DNA from: DAOTWP01 sp034435675
Lineage (GTDB): Bacteria > Chloroflexota > Anaerolineae > Aggregatilineales > Phototrophicaceae
DNA length: 64,000 nt
Direction: 5' to 3'
NCBI GenBank assembly: GCA_034435675.1
Contig: DAOTWP010000380.1
Coordinates: forward strand, 1 to 64,000
The notes beneath the pieces were generated by a model that made no database searches, had not been told where the DNA came from, and saw only the letters and a list, made by a program, of their open reading frames with translations. The stretch's first letter is position 1. Each line of letters starts with the position of its first letter. This document shows, piece after piece, positions 41,213-49,262 of the stretch. Both the position numbers and the translations under genes were made by a program.

Positions 41213-42620
41213 CCTGACCGCGACTCTGGCAGGGCTGCCTGGTGAGTGGGCACAGGATCTGCGTCCACAAATCGCCGCTGCCGTGCAAAACAGCCCGCAG
41301 CGGGTTTGTGTGCTGGACGATGACCCGACCGGGACCCAAACCGTTCATGGCGTCACGGTATATATGGAGTGGACCGTCGAGACTCTGGTTGAAGCGCTGC
41401 AAACGGCTGCTCCGACATTTTACCTGCTGACCAATTCGCGCAGCCTGCCCGCGGCAGCAGCGCAGCAGCTCAACCGCGAGATCGGCATAAACCTGCGTGC
41501 TGCATCTGCGCAAACCGGCATTCCCGTCACGGTCATCAGCCGCAGCGATTCGACCCTGCGCGGGCACTTCCCCGGCGAGGTCGCAGCGCTGGAAGCGGGG
41601 TTGGGGCAGGTGTTCGATGCCTGGCTGCTGATCCCGTTTTTTCTCGAAGGCGGGCGCTATACACTGGACGATACACATTACGTGGCAGAAGGCACACAGC
41701 TCGTTGCCGCGCATGAAACCCCTTTTGCGCAGGATGCGGTCTTTGGTTATCACAGCGCCTATCTGCCTGCTTGGGTGCAGGAGAAAACCTGCGGGCAAAT
41801 TCCGGCGCAGACAGTCGCCAGTATCAGCATTACGGATTTGCGCAAAGGTGGCGCAGAAGTCGTCGCGCAGAAGCTGCTTGCGCTGAATAACCGGACTATC
41901 TGTGTGGTCAACGCCGCCAGTTACCGCGATCTTGAAGTCTTTGTCGCCGGGCTGCTGCAAGCAGAGGCGTTGGGTGGGCGCTATTTGTACCGAACTGCCG
42001 CCTCATTCGTGGCGGTGCGCAGCGGAATCTTCGAACGTCTGGCGTTCACAGCGGCAGGGTTGCCAGATGCTGGCGCAACCAGCGGCGGGCTGTTCGTAGT
42101 GGGATCGTATGTTCCTAAGACTGGGTCCCAGCTTGCAGCGCTGCTGGATGCAGGTGTTGAGGTCGCTCTGGAAGTCCCTGTTGAAGCCTTGCTGGATGAC
42201 GCTGCCCGCGCTGTGATCATTGAGTCAATTAGCGCTTCTGCAACCAGGAGTCTGGCAGCGGGGCATGACACGTTGATTTATACCAGTCGCCAGCTTGTGC
42301 GCGCCGACGATGCGGAGACGAATTTGCAGATCGGGCAAAAGATTTCTGCCGGGCTGATTGCCATTGTCCGCGAGATTACGACCAGACCGCGTTATGTGCT
42401 GGTTAAGGGCGGCATCACCTCCAGCGATATTGCCACAAAAGCGCTGGCGATGCGCCGCGCGCTGGTGCTTGGTCAACTGCTGCCGGGTGTGCCGGTGTGG
42501 CAGACGGGCGCTGAGAGCCGCTTTCCGGGGTTAGCCTATATCGTCTTTCCGGGCAATGTGGGCAGCAATGACGCGCTGATGCGCAGTCGCCAGATTCTTA
42601 CGGCGGCAGGAAGGGGTTGA
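41196..42620 (+). CDS. Four-carbon acid sugar kinase family protein (DUF1537, OtnK/DtnK/OiaK type)
   Basis: About 474 residues. The N-terminal substrate domain carries VCVLDDDPTGTQTVHGVTV and TVISRSDSTLRGHFPGE. The C-terminal nucleotide domain contains VVGSYVPKT, YVLVKGGITSSDIATKAL and FPGNVGSNDALM. Members phosphorylate tetronates, 3-oxo-tetronates or 3-oxo-isoapionate. GAGGTG stands before ATG 41196, which lies inside the end of the previous gene. The usual partner dehydrogenases of tetronate pathways (PdxA2 or LtnD types) are absent here; split transketolase and aldolase adjoin instead. Confidence 0.92.
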   Translation: MHSRLDLTATLAGLPGEWAQDLRPQIAAAVQNSPQRVCVLDDDPTGTQTVHGVTVYMEWTVETLVEALQTAAPTFYLLTNSRSLPAAAAQQLNREIGINLRAASAQTGIPVTVISRSDSTLRGHFPGEVAALEAGLGQVFDAWLLIPFFLEGGRYTLDDTHYVAEGTQLVAAHETPFAQDAVFGYHSAYLPAWVQEKTCGQIPAQTVASISITDLRKGGAEVVAQKLLALNNRTICVVNAASYRDLEVFVAGLLQAEALGGRYLYRTAASFVAVRSGIFERLAFTAAGLPDAGATSGGLFVVGSYVPKTGSQLAALLDAGVEVALEVPVEALLDDAARAVIIESISASATRSLAAGHDTLIYTSRQLVRADDAETNLQIGQKISAGLIAIVREITTRPRYVLVKGGITSSDIATKALAMRRALVLGQLLPGVPVWQTGAESRFPGLAYIVFPGNVGSNDALMRSRQILTAAGRG

Positions 42621-42623
42621 GCG

Positions 42624-43472
42624 ATGCGCGCAGGACTCCTTGACTTGCTCAGCGCGGCACAGCACGGCGGTTATGCGGTGGGCGCGTTCAACGTCTACAA
42701 CCTCGAAGGGGCGCAGGCAGTCATCGCCGCTGCCGAAGCAGAATCCAGCCCGGTCATTCTGCAAATTCATCCCAAAGCACTGGCACAGGGTGGCGCTGCA
42801 TTGGTCGCGCTGTGTCTTGCGGCGGCTGACCATGCCCGCATACCGGCGGCGGTACATCTGGATCACAGCAGCAGCGCCGGGGCAATCCAGCAGGCATTGC
42901 AGGCAGGCGTGGGGTCAGTAATGGCGGATGGCGCGGGCATGCCCTATGCAGACAACCTGCGTTTCAGCGCAGCTATGGCGGCGCTGGCACATGAACACAA
43001 TGCAGCCATCGAGGCAGAACTCGGTCAAATCAGCGGAACCGAGGATGATCTTGTCGTCAAAGCAGACGATGCCCGGATGACTGACCCGCTCCAGGCGGCT
43101 GAATTCGTCGCTTCGACCGGCATTGATGCGCTGGCGGTATGTATTGGCAATGTGCATGGGCACTATCCCGGCGAACCGCGCCTCGATTTCGCACGCCTGG
43201 CAGAAATTCGCCGCCGTGTCAGTGTGCCGCTGGTGCTGCATGGCGCATCCGGGCTGGCGGCGGAACACATTCACCAGGCAGTGGCGCTGGGGGTCTGCAA
43301 ATTCAACGTCAACACCGAACTGCGGCAGGCGTATCTTGCTGCCGCGCGGCAAACGCTCTGCAAGGCAGAGGCGCCGGAACTGGTTGACCTGCTGCAACGT
43401 GTGGTTGGCGCTGTGCAGCAGGTCGTGGTTGACAAGCTGCGCCTGTTTGCTTCGAGTGGGAAATCCGGCTGA
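42624..43472 (+). CDS. Class II ketose-bisphosphate aldolase
   Basis: 282 residues. Zinc and catalytic residues lie in AAVHLDHSS, AVCIGNVHGHYPGEP and LVLHGASGLAAEH, the three-His arrangement of class II FBP/TBP aldolases. EAELGQISGTEDD is also conserved. It cleaves a phosphorylated ketose into DHAP and an aldehyde. It starts four bases after the kinase stop, which suggests that the kinase product, or a product of transketolase, is its substrate. A 137-base gap with a weak hairpin then leads to the binding-protein gene. Confidence 0.94.
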   Translation: MRAGLLDLLSAAQHGGYAVGAFNVYNLEGAQAVIAAAEAESSPVILQIHPKALAQGGAALVALCLAAADHARIPAAVHLDHSSSAGAIQQALQAGVGSVMADGAGMPYADNLRFSAAMAALAHEHNAAIEAELGQISGTEDDLVVKADDARMTDPLQAAEFVASTGIDALAVCIGNVHGHYPGEPRLDFARLAEIRRRVSVPLVLHGASGLAAEHIHQAVALGVCKFNVNTELRQAYLAAARQTLCKAEAPELVDLLQRVVGAVQQVVVDKLRLFASSGKSG

Positions 43473-43609
43473 AGGCAGGTGGATACCGTGCCTGCGGTTG
43501 ACCGAAGTGGTTTGTCCACAGCAGTGATCCAAGGAGTGGTTATTGGCAAAGCTTGTGACAGGTTGCACAGCATCCAGATAAATTTTGTTTTAGCCAAGGA
43601 GTATTATCA

Positions 43610-44944
43610 ATGAAAAAGCAATATCTCATTCTGGCAACTCTGCTTATTTCGGTGGTGCTGCTTTCTGCTGTGCCGATGAGTGCCCAGGAAGCAGTGACGA
43701 TTGAGTGGTGGAGTCACTGGGCGAACGAACCCGCTAAAGTCGCTGTGATTGAACAGATTGCCGCCGATTATATGGCGGAAAATCCGAATGTCACGATTAA
43801 CCTGACATGGTGGGACAAAGAACCGCTGCGCGATGCCATTCGTACCAGCATGACCGCAGGCGAAGGCGCACCGGATATTACGACAATTGACAGCGATTTC
43901 GGGATTCAGTGGGTCGAGGCGGGCTGGATGATTGACCTCGATCAATATTTGCCGTGGGACAACTTTGTTGACGGTGTGCGCGCCGACGGCAATTACTCCG
44001 ATGCAGGTATTGAGGGACAGTATAAGTTCAACATCTCCACTGTGGTCAACATGCTCGTGTATAACCCTGACCTCTTTGCCGAACTTGGTATCGAAGTACC
44101 TGAAGATTACCAGTTCACGACTGAAGAATTCCTGAATGTCGTCCAGACATGCAGCGCGGCGGGTTATGCCGGTGTCGCCAATGCCATTGGCAACCGCCCG
44201 TATCCGGCGGTGTGGGCAGTGCAGTACCCGCTGTGGACGCTGGTTGGGCCAGAACAGTTCCGCCTGTATGACAACGGCTTACAATCGTGGGATACGCCGG
44301 AGGCACGCCGCGCTTTGGAATACAGCGTCCAACTGCGTGAAGCTGGTCTCTGGCCCGAGAGCTTCTCGACGATGACGATTGATGAGTTTCATATTTACTT
44401 CCATACGCAGCGCCAGGCATGCATGATGTTTATTCCCACCTGGTATTCCGGGCGCGCCTTCAAACCGCAGGACGAGGGCGGTCAGGATCCGAATTGGCAC
44501 TTTGGGATGCTGCGTTACCCGGCATGGGAAGATGGCGCGGCAAACGACATTGTGTGGAGCGCCTTTGAGTCCGGCTATGCCATCACTGCTGCATCGCAGC
44601 ATCCGGATGTCGCCGGGTCAATTCTTGCCTTTGCATCGCAGCCGCGCTACGGCGCGCTGTGGACCGCCGTGACCAACAGTCCATCAGCAATCCGCTATGA
44701 TGTCGGCGCCGACTGGCCCTCGGAAGAGCTGTTGAATACGCTGGGCGTCACGCCGGGACAGTGGGATTGGTACTGGGCTGAATTTGCTGAAGTGTATGGC
44801 TCGCTGTCGTCGGTCAGTGTTGCACCGGCACGCTGCGGTGACTTTGATGCCGCCGTGGTCGCTACCCTGAACGAAGGGCTGCCGCTGGGTCTGCTGAGCG
44901 TGGACGAGACTGTCGAAATGCTGGACGGCGCACTGTGTAACTAA
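43610..44944 (+). CDS. ABC transporter sugar-binding protein
   Basis: 444 residues. The signal peptide ends near VPMSAQE. The mature part begins VTIEWWSHWANEPAKVAV, typical of family 1 extracellular solute-binding proteins for sugars. Aromatic residues, including WWDKE and a Trp/Tyr-rich C terminus, suggest a sugar ligand. AAGGAG precedes the ATG. Two permease genes follow after an unusual hairpin. It belongs to the GntR-linked cluster and probably brings in the compound metabolised by the upstream enzymes. Confidence 0.94.
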   Translation: MKKQYLILATLLISVVLLSAVPMSAQEAVTIEWWSHWANEPAKVAVIEQIAADYMAENPNVTINLTWWDKEPLRDAIRTSMTAGEGAPDITTIDSDFGIQWVEAGWMIDLDQYLPWDNFVDGVRADGNYSDAGIEGQYKFNISTVVNMLVYNPDLFAELGIEVPEDYQFTTEEFLNVVQTCSAAGYAGVANAIGNRPYPAVWAVQYPLWTLVGPEQFRLYDNGLQSWDTPEARRALEYSVQLREAGLWPESFSTMTIDEFHIYFHTQRQACMMFIPTWYSGRAFKPQDEGGQDPNWHFGMLRYPAWEDGAANDIVWSAFESGYAITAASQHPDVAGSILAFASQPRYGALWTAVTNSPSAIRYDVGADWPSEELLNTLGVTPGQWDWYWAEFAEVYGSLSSVSVAPARCGDFDAAVVATLNEGLPLGLLSVDETVEMLDGALCN

Positions 44945-44948
44945 GAGC

Positions 44949-45009
44949 CTATCCATAAACCGTTTTCCTGAACAAGGGGATCAATCCCCTTGTTCAGAAT
45001 TGTGGATAG
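44949..45009 (+). promoter_or_regulatory. Nested intercistronic hairpin between binding-protein and permease genes
   Basis: CTGAACAAGGGGAT (44968-44981) and ATCCCCTTGTTCAG (44984-44997) form a perfect 14-base stem with a two-base core. An outer pair, CTATCCA (44949-44955) and TGGATAG (45003-45009), encloses it. No T-run follows. Such structures protect the 3' end of binding-protein mRNA and lower expression of the permeases. Confidence 0.75.
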
Positions 45010-45166
45010 ATACCAAACAGCTGCGGGCGTTGCGCAGTTACACAACAGAACCGGCAGGCTTGATCGCCAGTTCAGGAGTACAGCTCCACTGCGCAGCTTC
45101 TTCAAATCACTGCTTGAGCCGTGGGGCGAAAACCTTCCGCCCGGCGGCAAACTCTGCGGAGTTCTT

Positions 45167-46135
45167 ATGTCAACTAAGAGCATTTCAGCGGCGAATAGAC
45201 AGGTCAAAGCGGCGGTCGGCTACAGGATCAGGCGTCGCCGAGTGCCCTGGATGGCGCTTGCGCTGTTTCTAACGCCGCTGCTTTTCTTCTATCTGGTGTT
45301 CATTCTTTATCCGCTGTTTGCAACCATCTGGAATTCCTTACACACCATCGAATACAACATGGGAACCCAGACAGTCACGTTTGTGGGGTTGGATAATTAT
45401 CTGACGATGCTCGATGACCGCATCTTTCACACCGCAATGGGCAATACAATCATCTGGGGTGTGGTGGGTCCAACTATTGAGATGTTGTTTTCAACAGCGC
45501 TGGCGCTGCTGGTATTCTTTCGCGTGCCGTTCTATAGGTTCTTTCGCACTGCGTGGTTCACCCCCATGCTGGTTTCCGGGGTGATCGTCGGTCTGGTCTT
45601 CCGCTGGATTTTTAATAACGAATGGGGGCTGCTGAATACGGCACTCCGCAGCATCGGACTGGACTCGCTGGCAGTCAATTGGTTGGGACGCCGCGACACG
45701 CCGCTGTGGGTAGTGATCTTTGTCCATTTCTGGGCGACGTTCGGTTTTTCGTTTGTGCTGATTCTGGCAGGCTTGAGTACGATCCCAAATGACCTGATTG
45801 AGGCGGCACGTGTGGATGGCGCCAAGGTGCGGCAGATCATCATTCGCGTGATTCTGCCGATGCTGCGCCCGACGCTGATCACCGTCACCATTCTGTCGTT
45901 TATGGGCAAAATGAAAGCCTTTAACGTGGTCTGGGTGCTGACCGGAGGCGGTCCCCTGTACGCATCGGAAACGGTGGCAACTTATGTGCAGAAGCGTGCG
46001 TTTGCCTGGCGCACACTCGACCTGGGCTATCCATCTGCCATTGCAGTGTTCTGGTTTGGTGTCGTGCTGGTGGGGGTGCTGCTGCTGCGCTATCTGCTCA
46101 GCCGGGGCAGACAAAAGCAGGAAGGTGTTTTCTGA
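45167..46135 (+). CDS. Sugar ABC transporter permease (MalF/UgpA type)
   Basis: About 322 residues. A basic N terminus is followed by six membrane helices. The cytoplasmic EAA loop reads LIEAARVDGAKVRQIIIRVI and docks with the ATPase. GGAG lies five bases before ATG 45167; a frame open further upstream overlaps the hairpin and is not supported. Its stop overlaps the ATG of the second permease by one base. Confidence 0.93.
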   Translation: MSTKSISAANRQVKAAVGYRIRRRRVPWMALALFLTPLLFFYLVFILYPLFATIWNSLHTIEYNMGTQTVTFVGLDNYLTMLDDRIFHTAMGNTIIWGVVGPTIEMLFSTALALLVFFRVPFYRFFRTAWFTPMLVSGVIVGLVFRWIFNNEWGLLNTALRSIGLDSLAVNWLGRRDTPLWVVIFVHFWATFGFSFVLILAGLSTIPNDLIEAARVDGAKVRQIIIRVILPMLRPTLITVTILSFMGKMKAFNVVWVLTGGGPLYASETVATYVQKRAFAWRTLDLGYPSAIAVFWFGVVLVGVLLLRYLLSRGRQKQEGVF

Positions 46136-47031
46136 TGACTGTCACAAGAAGTCGTCTACAGGCAGAGTCTCCGGGTTCCGCGTTTTGGCTGCGTATCAGC
46201 CGTCTGATGCAGAATGGCGTGATTCTGGCACTGCTGCTGGCAATTACTCTGTTGATTGTCATTCCATTCATCTGGATGCTCATCATGTCTTTTCGTACCA
46301 CGGGTGAGATTCTCAATGACCCTTATGGATTGCCAGCCCGCTTGAATTTTGACAACTATATTGAACTGCTCTTTGACCCGCGGATTGCCTTTTATCGCTA
46401 TTTTCTCAACAGTGTGATTGTCACCGTCGGGGCGCTGCTGCTGACGCTGATCGTTTCGACGCTGGCAGGCTATGCTTTTGGGCGCAGTCGCTACCGGTTT
46501 CGGTTTCGCGGAGCAATTTTTGGTTCCCTGCTGCTGGCGATGATGCTGCCCCCTCAGATCCAATACCTGCCGCAGTTCCAGATGATGGCGGAATATGGAC
46601 TGCTGAACACGCACCTGTCGCTGATTCTGCTGTATACCGCATCGGCGCTGCCCGTCAGCACGTATCTGATGGCAACTTTTTTTGGTGAACTACCTGATGA
46701 GCTGGAAGATGCGGCATACATTGATGGCTGTGGGGACTTGACAACGTTTTATCGGGTGATGCTGCCACTGGCACGCCCGGCGGTATCCACCGTGATTCTG
46801 GTCAACTTTTTGAACTTCTGGAACGAGCTGCTGCTGGCGGTGACAATGATTACACGTCCGGAAGTGCGCACACTGCCTGCGGCGATGATGCTCTTCGTGG
46901 GCGAAAACAGTTCCGACTATGCCATGGCTGCCGCCAGCCTCGTTGTGGCAATGCTGCCAGTGTTGATCATTTATCTGGCGTTGTCTGATCGTTTTATTGA
47001 GGGGCTGACAGCGGGTGCGCTAAAGGGGTAA
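46135..47031 (+). CDS. Sugar ABC transporter permease (MalG/UgpE type)
   Basis: 298 residues with six membrane helices. The EAA loop reads LEDAAYIDGCGDLTTFYRVM. It forms the channel with the preceding permease. No ATPase gene follows; a shared MsmK/UgpC-type ATPase encoded elsewhere probably powers the transporter. A terminator at 47109 closes the operon. Confidence 0.94.
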   Translation: MTVTRSRLQAESPGSAFWLRISRLMQNGVILALLLAITLLIVIPFIWMLIMSFRTTGEILNDPYGLPARLNFDNYIELLFDPRIAFYRYFLNSVIVTVGALLLTLIVSTLAGYAFGRSRYRFRFRGAIFGSLLLAMMLPPQIQYLPQFQMMAEYGLLNTHLSLILLYTASALPVSTYLMATFFGELPDELEDAAYIDGCGDLTTFYRVMLPLARPAVSTVILVNFLNFWNELLLAVTMITRPEVRTLPAAMMLFVGENSSDYAMAAASLVVAMLPVLIIYLALSDRFIEGLTAGALKG

Positions 47032-47108
47032 TAACCACCAAAAGCAATCTTCGATGAACAGCACAAGCCAACGCAGAAAATGGTCGAAACCTGAACGTAG
47101 GGGCATGG

Positions 47109-47134
47109 GCGATCCGCATGGATCGCTCGTTTTT
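47109..47134 (+). terminator. Rho-independent terminator of the sugar operon
   Basis: GCGATCC (47109-47115) and GGATCGC (47120-47126) form a seven-base stem with a GCAT loop, and TCGTTTTTG follows. It lies about 80 bases after the last permease stop. The remaining gap up to 47446 shows no gene. Confidence 0.8.
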
Positions 47135-47446
47135 GTGAATGCGCATGCAAAGAACATAATTCGGTCGCCTCAGAATGAATGTCTGCTGTGTCTTTACTTA
47201 GAATGGACACAGCAATCCAGCCAATCATTGTCTCTCAGGATGTAATGCCTGGCGGTTGTTTGGCAGCTTACCGCTGTGCGCAAAAATAGGACGAGAATGT
47301 GCTATCATTAAAATTGAAGGAGTATATTCAAGGTTTTGTAATGAATCTGCGGTAAAGTTCAAAGGCAATTTGTTGCAGGGGTGGATCAACGGTGTGATTC
47401 GTGAATACTTAGCCCGCCTCAATATGCCTTGCAGGAGATATTCGTC

Positions 47447-49186
47447 ATGGCGATGATTACCAGTAATCTGGTCAATGCTCGTCTTGGTCGCTACGAAATT
47501 AAAGAGCGGATCGGTATGGGGGGGATGGCGCGGGTGTTTAAAGCCGTCGATACCACTCTTGACCGCACCGTTGCGATTAAGGTGCTGCACGAACATCTGG
47601 CAGATGACCCATCCTTTAAGCAGCGCTTCGAGCGCGAAGCAAAGTTCATAGGCAGTTTTAATCATCCCAATATTGTTCAGATTTATGATTACAGTGTCAT
47701 CGAGCAGGGTGAAACGACCCTGTGTTACATGGTCATGCCGTTTATTCCTGGCAAAACGCTCAAGAGTGTGCTCGAAGAAATGGCTCAGCAGGGTAGGACA
47801 CTGCCTCACGAGCGCATCTTGCAGATCATGCTCAACATTGCTGCTGCGCTGGGTTATGCCCATGAACGCGGCATGATCCACCGCGATGTGAAGCCTGCGA
47901 ATATCCTGTTCAATGAGCGTGATGAAGCTGTGCTGGCAGACTTTGGCATTGCCCGGTTGGCAGCGGGTAGCCAGCTTACTCAGGAAAGTGTCACTATCGG
48001 CACTCCGGCGTATATGTCGCCTGAGCAGGCAAGCGGCGGTGAGGTAGACCTTCGCACGGACTTATATTCGCTTGGCGTGATCCTCTACGAAATGCTGGCG
48101 GGGCGTCCGCCATTCGCAGATGACGGCAGCCTTTCGATTCTCATTAAGCATATCAACGAACCAGTGCCGCGCGTTTCTGAATTCATGCATATGGAGAACG
48201 CGCAGCTAGATGCCGTGATCTTCAAGGCGCTGGCAAAGTTCCCCGAAAACCGTTATCAGACAGCACAGGCGTTCGCCGAGGATTTGCAGGCGGTTTTTCA
48301 GGGGCGTCCGGTCAGTGCACCCCTGACAGAGTATCTTGTGACAGGCAGCTCATTGGATAACAGCAACACCGCCGTGTTTGCGGCGCAATATGTGTCTGCC
48401 CCGGATCCTCGTCCTACCCCTGCCAAGCGCCTGGGTTCTCCGGCGGGCATTTTGATTGCAGGTTTGGGCACAATTCTGGCGCTGCTGGTCATTGCCCTGC
48501 TGACACAGCAGGCGATGAACAATTCCACCAGCAGCACTGCCGCGACAGCAGCTGTTATGGGCAGCGTTGAAAGTATGACCGCAGCTGAAGACTTCTATTT
48601 CGTGAGTACCTTTGATCCTGGCGATGAACTGAATCAATACTGGCAGCAAAGTGAAGAAAGTGTCATGTTCCGGCAGATCACGCCGGATGGTCAGTACAGC
48701 ATCCGCAATGAGCTATCGCAAACGGCAATGACCAGTCTCTTCTCTTTGGACTACACTTACGGGGCGGCGACAATCATCATGGAAGGGCAGCTGCGCGAAA
48801 ACAGCAGTCGTTCCAGTGCGTTTGGGATCGTGTTTCATTATCAGGACGAAGACAATTACGGGGTTTTTGCTGTAGATGCATCACGGCGCTTTAGCGTTTG
48901 GACTCGCCGTGACGGAGTCTGGATAGAACTCCGTAATGCAGGGGAATCGTGGACGCCGGGCGATGCGGTGAATCCGCCGGGCACAAGTAACCGGATGACG
49001 CTGGAAATTCACAGCACGGCGCTGTATGGCTTTGTCAACGGGAGCACCCTCTTTGATGTGCGGTTGGATGCTTTGGGCAGCGGCGCTGTGGGGGTCTACG
49101 TCGCGACACCGGAACAGGGCACTGCCGATGTTGTGATAGACAGTTATCAGGTGACGCGAACCGTGCCTTCGATGACTGCCCCCTGA
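47447..49186 (+). CDS. Transmembrane Ser/Thr protein kinase with extracellular lectin/glucanase-like domain
   Basis: About 579 residues. The kinase domain (about 13-275) has the Gly-loop GMGGMARVFKA, the ATP Lys in VAIKVL, HRDVKPANILF, DFGIARL and GTPAYMSPEQ. After a linker, one membrane helix (GILIAGLGTILALLVIALL) leads to an outer domain of about 200 residues, beta-rich and resembling concanavalin A-like/LamG folds (GIVFHYQDEDNYGVFAVD). It could bind surface glycans and signal inward. GGAG lies nine bases before ATG 47447. It is convergent with a second kinase gene, with a terminator between. Confidence 0.92.
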   Translation: MAMITSNLVNARLGRYEIKERIGMGGMARVFKAVDTTLDRTVAIKVLHEHLADDPSFKQRFEREAKFIGSFNHPNIVQIYDYSVIEQGETTLCYMVMPFIPGKTLKSVLEEMAQQGRTLPHERILQIMLNIAAALGYAHERGMIHRDVKPANILFNERDEAVLADFGIARLAAGSQLTQESVTIGTPAYMSPEQASGGEVDLRTDLYSLGVILYEMLAGRPPFADDGSLSILIKHINEPVPRVSEFMHMENAQLDAVIFKALAKFPENRYQTAQAFAEDLQAVFQGRPVSAPLTEYLVTGSSLDNSNTAVFAAQYVSAPDPRPTPAKRLGSPAGILIAGLGTILALLVIALLTQQAMNNSTSSTAATAAVMGSVESMTAAEDFYFVSTFDPGDELNQYWQQSEESVMFRQITPDGQYSIRNELSQTAMTSLFSLDYTYGAATIIMEGQLRENSSRSSAFGIVFHYQDEDNYGVFAVDASRRFSVWTRRDGVWIELRNAGESWTPGDAVNPPGTSNRMTLEIHSTALYGFVNGSTLFDVRLDALGSGAVGVYVATPEQGTADVVIDSYQVTRTVPSMTAP

Positions 49187-49199
49187 ACGTTTGATGACC

Positions 49200-49228
49200 G
49201 GGACGGAAAGAGCACCGCTGCCCGTCCC
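49200..49228 (+). terminator. Terminator after the first Ser/Thr kinase gene
   Basis: GGGACGG (49200-49206) pairs with CCGTCCC (49222-49228) across a 15-base loop, and a T-rich stretch TGTTTGTCTT follows. It lies between the two convergent kinase genes. Confidence 0.6.
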
Positions 49229-49262
49229 CTGTTTGTCTTGACAGTCGCTTCGATAACTGTCG

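Noticed and set aside
47256..47456. 66-codon open frame before the first Ser/Thr kinase gene
   Set aside because: It overlaps the kinase start region, lacks a ribosome site, and has no protein features.
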